A program made the translations under genes and the position numbers. From contig JAJFPB010000010.1 of NCBI GenBank assembly GCA_020881915.1, positions 1,550,001 through 1,614,000 on the forward strand: a stretch of 64,000 nucleotides of DNA. The letters are read 5' to 3'. The notes beneath the pieces were generated by a model that saw only the letters and a program-made list of their open reading frames with translations, was not told the DNA's origin and did no database searches. The DNA comes from Paramyrothecium sp. XJ0827. Its lineage: Eukaryota; Ascomycota; Sordariomycetes; Hypocreales; Stachybotryaceae. Each line of letters opens with the position of its first letter. Within the stretch, counting starts at the first letter, position 1. This document shows, piece by piece, positions 33,210 to 45,516 of the stretch.

Positions 33210-34233
33210 TTACGCCTTCTCTCCCCAGCACATCTCGTACAACCGTTGTCTGTGTTTCACCAGGTTCTCGAAAGGCCTGAGGCACTCCGCGAGCTCTGTG
33301 CTCCGCCAACCTAGGCCATCATCAAGGATGAGATACGTGTAGGCGAATATCTCCGCGTCAAAGGCCCCCGGGCCATCGGCGCCGAAGAACCACTCGTCGT
33401 CGGCGAGGAGGGTCGACAGGGCGCGGAAGGCAGCAGTGGCGTCAGCGTAAAGCTGGGCTGGGGCTATGTAGGCGGCGCGGGTCGTCTTGAGGATCTCGGT
33501 GGTCGCTGCGGTGTGGAGGGAATGGCGCAGAGGGAGGCGGAGGAAGGGCGAGGAGGGAAGGTAGAGGGAGGCAAGGAGAGGGTCGTTGGCGGGTAATAGG
33601 TACAAGGCGTAGAGCTGTGGCGGCATTCTTGTGGTCAGCGCATGTGCCAAGGATTTACTGTATAGATGGATAGAGGAGACAACTCACCCAAGCGGGACGG
33701 ATGTTTTGTGTCAAGAGGGACTGGTAGGCCTGAAGCCGGGGGTGCGATTCGTCGCGCAGCCTATCGGGTGCTTGGTCTTGTGCGTATCGGCCGATCTTGG
33801 AGCTGGTCAATGGCGAGGCGGCAGTGTAGGAGGTAGGCGACGCCGGGAGGAGGAAGGGTAGTGCGCCGGAGGGAGAAGCATGGTTGTTGGAGGGCACGAG
33901 CTCGACATCAACGCCGGCTATCCTTAGCAGAGTCTGGATCGCAAACGATTAGAACAATGGCAGGTTTGGGGTTAGCATTGGGAATGTACACACTTGCCAC
34001 TTCAGACATGACGGGTTGTAGCTCGGCCGGCCATTGCGAGCGTCGGCATCACTGGAAAAGACAAACAGACGCGGCCGCCGCGACGAGGGAGAGGCGAGGT
34101 CGGCGGCGCGTAGGGGGAGCGGCTCGGCAGGGTAGACGTGTAGGGGGAAGAGCTTGAAGAGTTCCCGGACAGGAGCCGGGACGGCGAAGAACCCCCGGGG
34201 CTCGGGCGGCGAAGCGACGGCGGCGGTGCTCAT
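33210..34233 (-). CDS. sam35: Sam35/metaxin-like mitochondrial outer-membrane protein
   Basis: The minus-strand model joins 34233-33994, 33933-33688 and 33614-33210 (296 aa). The introns are 60 and 73 nt with GTGTGT and GTGAGT donors, both phase 0. The N-terminal GST-like half has FKLFPLHVYPAEPLPLR, LFVFSSDADARNGRPSYNPSCLKWQ and VELVPSNNHASPSGALPFLLP. The C-terminal half has ALSTLLADDEWFFGADGPGAFDAEIFAYTYLILDDGLGW. These are hallmarks of the fungal metaxin/Sam35 group, peripheral subunits of the SAM complex that recognise the beta-signal and insert beta-barrel proteins into the mitochondrial outer membrane. The protein has no presequence or membrane span, in keeping with the family. Sam37/Tom37 is a related alternative, but the length and motifs fit Sam35 better. 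Confidence 0.82.
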
Positions 34234-37200
34234 GGCTCCGGAGGCGGAGGGGGACGCGGAGGGAGGTTGCCGGGTTGGGCCCCGCTAGAGTAGTGCCTCA
34301 GGATGGGTATCCTAGGCTCGGTAGGTGCAAGAAGCAGGAGGAACTAATGCGAAATAACTCTGTAGTGCGCTGTACAGGCCCAGCTGAAAATCATCAACTT
34401 TGGTTCCGCTAGCGAGGTCGATCCGGAGCGGCCTTGCGTGGATGGCGAGACGGAACAACGGTTTCCCTGTCCGTTGCAGAGAAAGTCGGTGAGCTAGCTA
34501 CGCGTTGGGATGCATACGACGGGTGTGACATGCGCGAAAGGAGTCCAATGACGGGAGGAAATAAAAGAGGGTCGGGCGGTGGCTGTTCCCGGCAGAGAAG
34601 TGGCCGACCCGAGACGCGAGCCTTTTTGCTGGGAGTGGACGAAAAAGATGAGCAATAAAGAATGCTTGGAAGGGGACGTGGAAGGGAAGGAGAAAAAAAT
34701 GTGGTCCCGGGTCCGGACGCAGCCGCAGGGGACGCTTCGGAGGGTGGCTCCACTCTTGTGCAGGCGGGACATGCCTTAAGAATCGCGGGCTGCCCTTGGC
34801 GGGAGACCATATAAGGGACCCGGTACAAGCCATTTGGCTGGGCTGCAGGAGTCTAGACCATGTACCCTCTAGGGAGGGGGGACCAAGAAGTGACCTACCA
34901 TCGGATCTACCAAAGAAAAGGAACGGCGGGTTCGAGCACGACGCAGGTCGGAATGGATGACCGCAGCAAAGGAAATGCTAGCCTCACCAATTTTTCCATT
35001 GCCAATGAGGTCAGAATACGGGAGCAGAACAACGTTAAGGCGGCGCAGCGCAGGCAGCGCAGGCAGCGCAGGCAGGCAGGCAAAAACGGGATACGGAGGG
35101 AAACCCGACGATCCTAGCGGCCGGGGCTAACGGCGCAAGCAACGACGATCCTGCGACGGCAGCCGGGTTGGACATGCAACGCTGGACGAGGAGGTGGAGG
35201 GCATCGAACCACCAGTGGTGACAGAATCGATGCGGCCTTCCACCAGGAGACCAAGTGAATGGCCAAAATGAAGGGGGCCATCTTGTCAGGGAGGGGAGAG
35301 GAAACATGTATGTATGTATGTAATGATTTGTGTATGCGGACGCGGATGCGGATGGTCGCGGGAGAGTGTGTGTGAGCGTATGTGTGTCATGTAGTCTAAG
35401 GCAAGGCAGGCTAGGTAAGTAGGGTAGAAAGATAGGTCGGTAGGTGAGAGTGTATGCAGGTGTCACACCCACGATGCAGAACAGAAGCCAAGCACCACCA
35501 TTTCTTCCCATGGCCGACCAGGCGGACGGCAAGATGTCGTGGTCTGTTCGTGCAGGTAGGAGAGCAGCCACCAGGGGTCCATGATTTCGCTGTCTCTGCC
35601 CCCCCCTTTTCTTCCTTCACGACCTACGCTGCTGCTGCTTGCTTGGGAGGGTTGCAGCACAGATCCGGGCTCTGTGGACGTCTCATTTCCTCCGAACGAG
35701 CGCTGCATCGACGAAGAGCCGGCCGCTACGCAACCAACTCATATCCTCCCCCCCGCAGTCCCGCCGCGGCAGCTGGCCGGCACCGCGGAATCCAGGGAGT
35801 TCTCGTTCATGTCAGTCGCTGCGTTTGGAATCGACGGTATTTGCCTATGTGCCCTTTGGGCCAGAGGGTAGGTAGGAGAGGGGGGGGGGGGAGGGAGTGC
35901 ACAGCGACGATGCGGGTAGGTGGGCTGAATGCACATCGGAAGATGGCTGCATCGTGGACTACATGGCAGACGCCGCACTTCCATGCCACCACCGCCCGCT
36001 GGCTGGCGTGCATGACATTCGATGTGGCTACCTGAAGAAAGAGAGAGAGACGAAACAAGAATCAAGAAAGTCAAGCTAATGTGAGGCTAATGCTGGGCTC
36101 TGCTTCCGGTGGCTTTTCATCCTCTCCCGCTGCCTAGTCGCACCTGTTACTCGACGAGGGCTCTGATATACCCTCCTACATGCCTATGGGATGGCCAGTG
36201 AGGGAGGGGAAGACGACGTGCTGCGTCGTCATCTGTATCAAGCGTGCATGGACGTAAAATCACCGGTGGGAATCGAACGCATTGTTCTATCATGCACAGG
36301 CAAAGCGCAAGACAAAACGGGCTCTGGAGGACTCAACATGAACGGAAGCCCGGGTGGGGGATGGGGACTCGGGCTGGTCGGTTTTCTTGCCTTTTCGTGC
36401 TCCATACGCATTTCTTGCGAGACGGACATTTCTTCTTGCGCTCTCCTCGCTGTGCCCGGACGACGGCCGAGTCTAAAACGTGGGGTGGATCTGGAGGAGA
36501 GCGGAGTGGCGCCGTGGGAAGGAAACAGAAAAAAAGGCATGACGACACGGGAAGGCTCCTTTTTTTTTCCCTCGTTTTCTAGCTTCCGAGCGAAAAGTCA
36601 TGGAGATGGGGTGCTGCGGATGGAGAGCAGACCTACGAAATCAGGAAATAAGAATGGGCGACAAATGTGTCAAGGGTCCAAGGCTAAGCAGGGCCATCGG
36701 CACAGTGTCCGACGATGCCCTCCACCCTCCACCCTTCCGCCGCCGCAGCCCCCCGCAGGAGGCTCCACACTCTGTGGGCATTTTTTTCCTTCCATAGGCA
36801 CGGTACGGGGGCTGCCTTGCCTTGTGGTTTTGTAATACCCCCGGGCCGAGCTCACGCTGCACTCTTTTACTTTTTTGGTACACCACAGATCTCGCTGCCC
36901 TTTTTCGAGTTGATCTGGATTATACCCGTAGTGGCCGGGTGGCTTTTGCCAACCAGATCTGGCAAACGTCCCACCGGCCCAAGGTTGTTTTTAATTACCT
37001 TCTACTCTGGCAATCCACTGGCGCGGTTTTCTTTGACCACGACTCGGGGTTTTTTTTAAACCTCTCTCCCCTCGTCTCGTGGCAAAGGCAATCCGAGAAC
37101 CCGAGATGCCCCGAACATTGCCAAGAGCCTAGACTCGCCTAGCAGTAGCAAAAAAGAAGGTGAATGAAGCGCACTATTTCTCCACGAGGCCACTTCGTGG

Positions 37201-38999
37201 CAAGGGAATGACCGGGCCTAAGGAACCACGTCGGAACCACGTCGGATATTGTCCTTCTCGCGGGCGGGATGAATATCGATGATGTATTCGGCACGCTCCT
37301 GGCAGGGTAGGGTAGCCGTCGGGATACACTTTCTGTCGTGGTGGTGCCACTACGCTGATCATGAATCTGCACGATGCAAGCCGGCCGTCCATTGCGTACA
37401 TGAAGACGTCCAAATGGGCTGTTCTGCATGTTCATCTAGAAACTTGAAAACCCACCCACCCACTCACGCAGGCATGCGACGTGCATATGGTGGCATGCCA
37501 TCCAACTTCAATCCGGTTGCAATGGCCAGTGCCGGCTTTGAGGGAGGGGAGAAGGGAGCCCTGGGGCTCGCAGCAGCAGCAGCAGCAAATTCTACCTCCA
37601 GAGTGATGCGCAGTTCTGCTGCCCTGCAAATGCCCAAATGCTCGTAACATGCAAAGGACGGATGCGCTGCAACGACACACCCCCAAGGTGCTATACCGGT
37701 GTGGCCCATCCCGGCCTGCCCTCACACCCCCTTCTTCTTGCTGGAATTCTTTCTTTGTCCCTTCCCCTGCGTTTCACTCGAGCTTAACCTCCCGCATCAG
37801 TCCGCGGACGATCTGGAACACGGTGATGTGTCAAGTGCAGTGTTTGGGCCGGCGGACACCTGGAACCTGGAGAGCGAGCGAGAGGTACGGGGAGGGCAGG
37901 GTGAGAGACGCCCGTCGTGTGCGTGGGTCAATTTCCCTGGGAGGTTTTTATTTTCCCCTGGCGCGCGCTTCCGGTTTCCTCGCCCCGGATATCCGAAGCG
38001 ACTCTTGCTTCGTTTTCCGCGAGCCAGCAAGATGCCGCCTAAACTGTAAACTGCCCGTGGCAATTCCCTTCCAACACTTCTCGCAACGTCTGTTGTTCAA
38101 CCGGGGTCTGGAGAGGGAGGAGGAGGGGGGGGGGGCCAATAGGCGTGACTCTTCACGTGCGAGAGCATGTGCCTTTTGCCCAATTTCCTCCGGCAGACAC
38201 TCACCACCCCTCTTCCGCATGCAGGACAATTAACCAATATCCCAAATCGAAGCACGCTTGCCCTTCAGGCAAATGATCCAGCGAGTTGGAGCCCGGAACC
38301 CGCATTTGCGGTTCTCGTTCAACCATGGCCCCATTTCTGCCCTGCCCTCCCGGAGGGTACGCTCTTATGTCGCCTTTTCTTTTCTTTCTGTTTCCTTGTT
38401 ATCCCCACCAATCGGTTCCAAGCAGAGGCAGGGTGTTGGAAGAAATCGCAAAGCCCCCCCCCAAAGGCCCTGCAAGTGCCGAGGCAGCTCCGGGGCTTGT
38501 TTAAACTACAGGAATTGCCATGGCGCCGAAAGAGGGCCCCCCGTAAAGGCCATCCATATCGATATTGCTTCGCGGCGGACGGAGCCAGAAACAGTGCGCA
38601 ATGTAATCAGTAGTGGCTCCCGTCTAGCTCCATACGGACGGCGCTGCCTCTTCTTGTCGGTCCGGTCGACCCCGTGACAATGTCACTGACTGGTGACGCT
38701 ATTTGGGGCCGGGCCTACTCGAGTTTAGCCCGGCCCATCGTGCGTAGCAAAGGGTATTTCTCCATATTGCCTCGAGCCGGGGGTGGGTGGGAAAAGGGCC
38801 CTTGGTTTCGCGTGCTGTACAGTACGAGCGTAGTATAATTCCCTGGACGGATGGAGTCGTTTGGGGGTCTTGGTTTCGGCCCCACGCTTCCCACTGTGCG
38901 CTTATAGTATCTCTCACTCCTTCTCGCAGAGCCCCCCACACCGACACTGCTGGCTACCTTCTAGCTGCTTTGATTCCTTTGCTCCGTCAAATGAACCGA
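34234..38999. other. Large gene-free stretch
   Basis: No frame over nearly 5 kb looks like a real protein; the longest (214 codons at 36191) is low-complexity. Visible structures are GCGCAGGCA repeats at about 35041-35080, ATGT repeats at about 35305-35322, poly-G runs at 35881-35890 and about 38126-38137, and an AGC trinucleotide run at about 37569-37588. This may be a long intergenic promoter region of a regulated gene, or may hold an untranslated RNA; the sequence alone does not decide. Confidence 0.5.
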
Positions 39000-41308
39000 A
39001 CCCGACCCGATTCAGGCAGCATCTCGTGCTTCCGCCGTTTTGATTTGCTCCCGTGTTCTTCCTCGTTCAGGTCGAAAATCAAAGGGAGAACAACCCAGCG
39101 ACGTTTCTCTCACTCTCATGGCTCGGCCATTCGGGTCTCATGCAGGTGCATAGGCACTATGGCAGGGTTGGATCGGTTCGTCTTCATTCTCGTAGGGCCG
39201 TTTGGTTGTATCCTGCTGCTGGTGCTGGTGCTGGCGGGCATTCTTGCCTTGCATATCTGCGCGGCATGGGACTTTGAACCTGGCTGGACTGGGCCACTTA
39301 CATGACATGCTGCTGCTGCTGCTGCTGCTGCTACGGTGGCTGCGTGAAGCTGTTCCTGTTTCGCTCGCTGGCTATCTCTCCTCTATCATCGAGCTCGCCA
39401 ATGCATCTGCTACACTATCTAGACTCGTCCTGTTTTGCCTTGCCTTGCCTTGCCTTGGCCTGCCCTGCTTCGAGGGTGCCTTATTTCGCCGGACCCCCCC
39501 CGGCGTCGTGGTCTGATCTCTTCTCTCATCCTTGCCCGTCGCTTCGGAATCCTTCTTGACGCTCAAATACGTTGCTCCACCTGCGCTCCCTCTCGACCTA
39601 TATCATATCATACCTTACCCAACACTCGTACTTAATTCCACCGTCTCCTCCTCCTGTAGTGTTCCTCCTCGTCCTCCATCTCTACAGATCCTGCCATTCT
39701 ACTTGTCTATCTCACGGGCTCCCCAGTCTTCGAATCACTGGCCTTGCATCCCATATCGTCTTGAACATAGGCCCATCACGCAATCCGTCATCGCAAACCG
39801 CCGTCATCCTCAAGAAACGCAAAACCCCACACACATCAAACCCTCGCAAATCACCGTTCGAGCCTCCATATCGTGTCACTCTTCACTTATCTGGGCCCAG
39901 TCCCCGTCCCCGTCCCCTCCCCCTTCGGACGGCTTCTTCCACCCCCACGGGCGCTTTAGATTACCAGCACAGTGTCCCCCCAAGCACTATATCTCCCTCG
40001 GCAGATCACCCACCAGCGGTCTTCTTTTGTGCTGTGTGTACATACGTCAGTTTGGTCTTTTTCTGGTTCGGTCCTGCGCCGCCCACCACCATATCACACA
40101 CACACCCCAGACCACACCAGAACCAAAAACCAGACCCAGCCCCAGACTACGCCCAGAAATAAGGGCCCGCCCAACCAATATCGAAGCCATTCCCGCCCAA
40201 GCGCAAGGGGAATCTCGCTGATAAGGGACAAAAGCCCACGAGCTCAGCCCACATCCAGGTCCCTCCTCGCTGATCGGCAACCCGCAGTTCACCTCGGCTT
40301 TCTTTCCATCCTTCTTTTATTCTTCTTCGTGCCTCGGTGTCGCCAGTCTCCTCGCCTTCGCCTACAACAACTCCCTGTAGACCCTTGCGGATACTGTACC
40401 GATACTGTACTGCACTGCACTGCACTGCACTACGCTGCACCGCTCGCATCGCCGTCACTACCCCGGATCAGGACGCACGCATTTCTTCTGCAGCCAGCCC
40501 GGCCCAGCCCAGCCCAGTCCAGCCCAGCCCAGCCAACTCTAACCGATCTCGACCCCTCCCTTGCGTCATTCCTGGGGAACAAGCAAAGAAAAAGCCAAAA
40601 AGCAACACATTGAAAAAGGGATACATCAGCCGTCATAAAGCCCCCAACTCTCTTTGCACCACTCTTTGTCCGCCTCCGCCTGTCTCACTCTCCCCCATTC
40701 CGTCTTCCCTCTTTTCTCCCCCCCCGAAAGCCAGTCCGGGAACAGGAAGATAAAGAAAAGAAACGGAAGAGAGAGAGAAAAAAAGAGGACCCGCTTGCTG
40801 CCGTCATTCGCTTCGGTCTCGTCTCGGCGCCTGCTGCATGAAAATTGTGTGAGGCCTGCGCTATCTCACAGTCTGGAGCCAGAGCATAACGTGGTTCAAC
40901 CCGATAATCCACTTCGTGTCAGACCGGGTCTTGTTCAAGGAAACCCGTCCCCGTCGCCAGTCCAATCCCAAGATTTCCCCGTTCTAAAGCCGTTACAAGC
41001 TAAAGACGCAACGACTTCTTAAAAAGCTCCACCCGCAGTCGATCCTTCTTCTTCTTCCTCTTTGCTGTCCGTGCCTGGTCCGCATTACTTCAAACGGTCC
41101 ATTTGTCCTCGGCTTCCATCCTTCTTCTAAAAGCCCACAAATCTCTTCCTTCACTTCTCTCGCGACATCAACCGTCTTTGCCTCGAGCATCACGCTACGC
41201 AACCACACTGTCAAATCCTCTTCGCACAAGAGCCATTCGCCTTTACAACTCTCTGTTTCCCATCTCCAACAAGGAATACATAGTCGCATTACATTCACTA
41301 CAGACAAC
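39000..41308 (+). other. Pyrimidine-rich leader-like tract before the small ORF at 41309
   Basis: About 2.3 kb of strongly C/T-biased plus strand with many simple repeats: CTGGTG at about 39216-39235, CTG at 39307-39332, CCTTG at about 39436-39460, CACTG at 40410-40435 and CCCAG at about 40497-40535. Such bias over kilobases is typical of long 5' leaders and promoters of regulated fungal genes. Frames inside it, such as 39532-40221 (229 codons), are Pro/Ser/His-rich and look incidental, but they would act as upstream ORFs if the whole tract is transcribed. Confidence 0.45.
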
Positions 41309-41539
41309 ATGAACGTCTCTTCCGGAATCAACACCCGCGCCGTCTCGTCGGCTTCCTCCTCCGTTCAGCAGTCTCCCATCAACAGCATGCCCTCTCTACC
41401 GAGGCCACCGGCTCCCCTGCCGGCCAAGACGTCGTCCACCGACCCTTTCCTCAAGGACTTCACCCTCCTCGCCGAGGCCGCCAAGCGTGCTCAGGTCGCC
41501 GTCATGGTCCGCGACTTCGAGGCCTGCGGACTGTCCTAG
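41309..41539 (+). CDS. 76-residue protein, unknown function
   Basis: A short single-exon ORF with a good start context (ACAACATGAA). The first about 43 residues are Ser/Pro-rich. The C-terminal part, TDPFLKDFTLLAEAAKRAQVAVMVRDFEACGLS, has balanced composition and would form an amphipathic helix, so it looks like real protein. I have no name for it, though similar AEAAKRAQ-containing tails exist, to my recollection, in small hypothetical fungal proteins. It directly follows a long C/T-rich tract, a layout seen for genes under strong transcriptional or translational control. It could instead be the last coding exon of a longer spliced gene, but no upstream exon is evident. Confidence 0.55.
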   Translation: MNVSSGINTRAVSSASSSVQQSPINSMPSLPRPPAPLPAKTSSTDPFLKDFTLLAEAAKRAQVAVMVRDFEACGLS

Positions 41540-42431
41540 TCCTCGAAACGCTCGTCTCGCTCACAGTCATTGGCGGATGCGAGGAAGCGATCACTTCCCC
41601 TTCCTCGTGCCCGCATCCTCGGCCATCGCATGAGCACAAGCCGTAAGAGGAAATCTGTGGGGATCCTCATTATTTTTACGCACCCGCCGCAGCCATCCTA
41701 GCCGTGAGCCGCCTGCTGGGGATCGGCAGAGGGTCGTGGAGAATAACCGGGGGATATATTCTGCTGGCCGGCCGAATTCAGCCTGCGGCATGTTGTTTTT
41801 TTCCGCACATACTCTTTAATCAATTCCATACACGGAATAGAGGGCTACGGAACATGGAGGGTCGCTTAATGTGGGCGCCGTTTTCTACTTCTTGACGGGG
41901 AACGAGGCATATCGGACGAGGCGGAGGTCTTGCAGCGGAGTAGGAGTCCAGGCGACACGGCCTGCGTCCATTCCCACGCAGATTTTGCGTTTTATTTTTC
42001 ATCGGAGCGTGCAACAAACGGGTTCTGGCGTATATGGGCATATACCACGAAATCATGATCATCGGGCCTTTCTTCCTTTATTTTTTCCTGTTTGTTTTCC
42101 ATCTTTGTTCTTTTCTTCTCGTCATCATCTTATCCAGCTCTGTATATACAAAACGTACCCAAGCGTGCGTCGCAATATAAGCATTTTATATTGGCGTCAT
42201 TGACTGCAGTCTTCTTCAAATCGGTCCACCCGCTCACGCACCATGACGCCATGCATAAGTGAAACTTCAACGTAGCCTCGGTCTATATGCTCCTGCGGAC
42301 AACCATTTGGCCTCCCTCCGCTCAGTGATTCGTGGTTCGGGCTCGCGTGTTCTCGGTGACGTAGGTGAGCCGCCTCCCTGCAGCGCCGACTCTTATCCAA
42401 CCGTTGCTATCGACCATGACACGCAAGGGGC
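41540..42431. other. Intergenic region
   Basis: The 3' flank of the small ORF and of the convergent short-chain dehydrogenase gene. It contains T-rich and AT-rich stretches (about 41790-41830, 42060-42190). No supported gene. Confidence 0.6.
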
Positions 42432-43543
42432 TCAGATCTTGGACACCAGTGAGGCGCCGCCATCCAGTCGGATTGTAGCACCATTGCAGAAAGCGCTAGA
42501 GCACCGGTTAGCAGGCGAATTCCGGAAACTCACTTCGGGTTCTCGGCAGGGATTGTCGAGATCGTGAAGGGGAAAAGGGGGTGGGGGGGGGCATTATGAC
42601 TTACCCTGCCTTGCTGGCCAGGAAGATGCACGCGCCGGCGACGTCGGCGGGCCTCCCGATGCGGCCGACCGGGACCTCGGTGTTGAGCACGTCGCCCATC
42701 TCGGACTCGAGGACGGCCTTCATCATCTTGGTCGGGAAGGGCCCGCACGCTAGCACGTTGCTCGTGATGTTGCGCGGGCCGAGCTCCTTGGCCAGGGCGC
42801 GCGACAGGTGGTGCAGGCCGGCCTTGCTCGCGGCGTAGGCGTAGTTCTGCAGCGCGGGCACGCGCAGGCCGTCGATGCTGCCGATGTGCACGACGGCGGC
42901 CGGGCCGGCGCCCCTGGCCGCGGCGGCGCGCTCGAGCAGCGGCAGGAGCAGCTGCGTCAGGGAGAAGACGCGCTGCAGGTTGAGCGTCAGGACCTTTGTC
43001 CACGCGGCGTCCGGGTACTTGTCGAGGTCGGCCCCCCACGTGGCGCCGGCGTTGTTGACGAGGACGTGCAGGCCGCCGGGCTCGCGGGCCGCCAGCTCGG
43101 CGGCGAGGCGCTCGCACTCGGCGAGGTGCTGCAGGTTGGCCGGGAGCGCGTGGGCCGAGGCGCCGTGCCGGGCCAGGCCGGCGAGGTCCTTGACGGCGGC
43201 GTGGCAGGCGTCAGCGTCGCGGCCGGCGACGTAGACCTTTGCGCCGTTGGCGACGAAGCCCTCGGCGATCATGCGCCCGATGCCCTTGGCTCCTGTGCCG
43301 AGGTTCGTCAGTCCGTGTTCATGTCAGGGGCGGGCAACGCAAATCACGCCCAACATGGGGCGACAGGCTCCTTCTTCTGCCGGACAGCCATGTAGAACCA
43401 ATCTAGTAGTAGGGGAAGAGTAAAATTGCTCACCGCCGGTGACGAGGACCACCTTGCCCTGCGAGCGAGCTGTTAGCTATATCGCGGCTTTGGAGAGGCC
43501 AGGCATGTGTTACCTTGACATTGAAGAGGCTCTCCGAATCCAT
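42432..43543 (-). CDS. Short-chain dehydrogenase/reductase (classical SDR)
   Basis: The minus-strand model joins 43543-43514 (30 nt), 43458-43434 (25 nt), 43292-42605 and 42495-42432 (268 aa). The introns are 55, 141 and 109 nt with GTAACA, GTGAGC and GTAAGT donors, and the last has a GCTAAC branch. The assembly gives every expected SDR element: cofactor loop TGGAKGIG (about 17-24), NNAG (98-101), catalytic Ser157 in HIGSIDG, Tyr171-x-x-x-Lys175 in NYAYAASKAG, and the C-terminal NGATIRLDGG. SDRs of this kind are soluble NAD(P)-dependent oxidoreductases acting on ketone or alcohol groups. The layout resembles proteins often annotated as 3-oxoacyl-reductase (RhlG-like), but substrate cannot be inferred. 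The very GC-rich third exon contrasts with the AT-richer small exons and introns. Confidence 0.9.
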
Positions 43544-44413
43544 GATTGCGCCGAGAGTAAAAGTCCTATTTTCTGAACGAGGTGCTAGGGCTCTATACAA
43601 GTTTCAAGATGTAAAGAGTTACGAGTCGAGAGCACCTTGCAATATACAAACCCTTTCAATGGAACCTCGTTGTGGTTGCGATGGTTCAGTAATACAAATA
43701 TCAGTCTCTCCAAGAGCTGAGACAAGCACTCTTCCCCACAATTCCTGCTGTCGCAGACCCGAACCGCGGCTCAAGCCTCGCCTGTTCCCCCATCCGGGGC
43801 ACAAAAAGAGACACACGACAGCGGGTCTCGGTACGTACCCTCTCAGCGTACCGAGGCCGTGACGTAAGGTACCTCACACTCACACTCGCAGGACGGCAAA
43901 GGTACCGACCGCAACAAGCTCGGCAAACACCCTTCGCCTGCGGGACAGATTCATTCCCTCCCCGCCGCCGGGCCCCTCCCCCAATCCGTTTTGTCGTGAT
44001 CGTGTGCCTCTCCTTCGCTGCATTAACCAGTCGCCATCTCCGGCGGACCCCCCTTCGCGCTAACTAGATGCTGTCGTAGCTCCTCGCTAGCCTTGCCTTT
44101 CAGCAGTTTTCGTCATTCGCCCGTACTTGAGCTCGAATTGTGCTGTAGACCAACATCCCTTCCCCACCAAGCTCTCCGCGTTCACAGCACCCGTTCACAG
44201 CCCAATTGTATGCCACTCACCCGTGTACAGCTCCTGTGATTCTCAATCCCATCATTCATTTTCCTACTTCAGCTCTAGTTGTGCTCTAAGCCAACTGCTC
44301 TACCACCATCATCCTCCGAGTCGCGTGCGCCACCTCTCCGAAGTCCCCGTCACCTTGCTCTAATTGCTCCGATCCCAAAGCCACTGTGCCCGCCTTGCGA
44401 ACTCAAGACCGCC
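43544..44413. other. Divergent intergenic region
   Basis: The bidirectional promoter region between the SDR gene (-) and the methyltransferase gene (+). It contains one GTAAGGTACC short repeat near 43864. The right half is pyrimidine-rich leader sequence. Confidence 0.6.
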
Positions 44414-45366
44414 ATGCCACCGGACGACCCTCCCAGTCGGTTGAAGGAGACATTTAGAGCGCCGTTCAACACCCATGCCGCGCATTGGAATACCCTTTAT
44501 GCCGATTCGTTTACGCCTTGGGACCGCGAGGGGCCCTCGCTTGCCCTCGCGGACCTCATCCAACAACGCGCCGACCTCGTGCCGCCGGCGCAAGAGAGAG
44601 ATGCCAGGGGGAACCCCCTCCGTGATGCTACCGGTGCCGTCTGTAAACTGACCGCCCTGGTCCCCGGCTGCGGTCGTGGCCACGACGTCCTCCTCCTAAG
44701 CGCTCTAGGATACGATGTCTGGGGTTTGGACAGCAGCGAGGCAGCCATTGACAAGGCTCGCGAGAACCAGCGTGCCTCTGAGGGTAGCCCTGTATATGGC
44801 GCGTTTGATGAGAGGGAAAAGGGCCAAGTAAACTGGGCTGTAGGAGACTTTCTTGCCGACGAGTGGACCAAGGGGGCAGGGACGGAGGGAACCGGCCAAT
44901 TTGACCTCATTTTTGATTACACGGTAAATAGCCCTCCACGCCTCACGGCCTTGCCCAGATTTTGTGCTTAACCAGTCCCCCACGTTGCTGACCATACCCT
45001 CCTCCGATGCGGAAATAGTTCCTCTGCGCGTTGCCGCCCGACATACGCCCGCAGTGGGCCAAGCGAATGACGGAGCTGCTCACCCCGAAAGGGCGTCTGA
45101 TATGCTTGGAATTCCCCTCCGGCAAGGCTCTGTCCGAGGGCGGTCCGCCCTGGGGTCTCTGGCCGGAAACGTACGAGGCCCTGCTCACGAACCCTGGAGA
45201 CCCCGTTTCCTACAACGACGACGGAACGGTCGTGGACACGCCCAGTCCTAAACCGCGGGATGATGCCCTGCACCGTCTCAGCTTGATAAAACCCACGCGG
45301 ACGCACAAGTCCGGAACAAACGACGACGGCTCCGTTCGTGATTTCATCTCTGTCTGGAGTCGGTAG
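44414..45366 (+). CDS. TPMT-family SAM-dependent thiol methyltransferase
   Basis: The model joins 44414-44923 and 45019-45366 (285 aa). The 95-nt intron has a GTAAAT donor, a CTGAC branch and an AATAG acceptor, with phase 0. The N-terminal WNTLYADSFTPWDREGPS is the family opening. The SAM-binding motif I is LVPGCGRGHDVLLLSALGYDVWGLDSS (GCGRGHD at 85-91), followed by NWAVGDFL and [25 protein letters not shown] across the splice site. Relatives include thiopurine S-methyltransferase and plant or fungal halide/thiol methyltransferases. They transfer the methyl of SAM to thiols or halide ions, often for detoxification. It has no targeting signal. Donor and fold are certain; the acceptor substrate is not. 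Confidence 0.9.
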
Positions 45367-45516
45367 GTGGTCCGCTGCCTTGTGGCAGACAAGTCTATTC
45401 AAGTCCGAGGGGAAGGCGGGTTATGGCTTTGGGTTAGAGTAGTGATTGTAATGCACACGTGGGAGCAATCCCAGAACTGAAGCCCCCCTTTCGGCGGAGT
45501 CATCTTTGGCCTGGGT

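Noticed and set aside
36255..36300. Possible tRNA T-arm (GGGAATCGAAC on the plus strand)
   Set aside because: The T-stem does not pair and no D arm, anticodon arm or acceptor can be drawn around it.
39532..40221. A 229-codon frame in the C/T-rich tract
   Set aside because: Pro/Ser/His-rich with no conserved block, overlapping other equally long frames; explained by pyrimidine bias.
42530..43117. A 195-residue Arg/Pro-rich minus frame over the SDR exon
   Set aside because: Out-of-frame shadow of the GC-rich third SDR exon.
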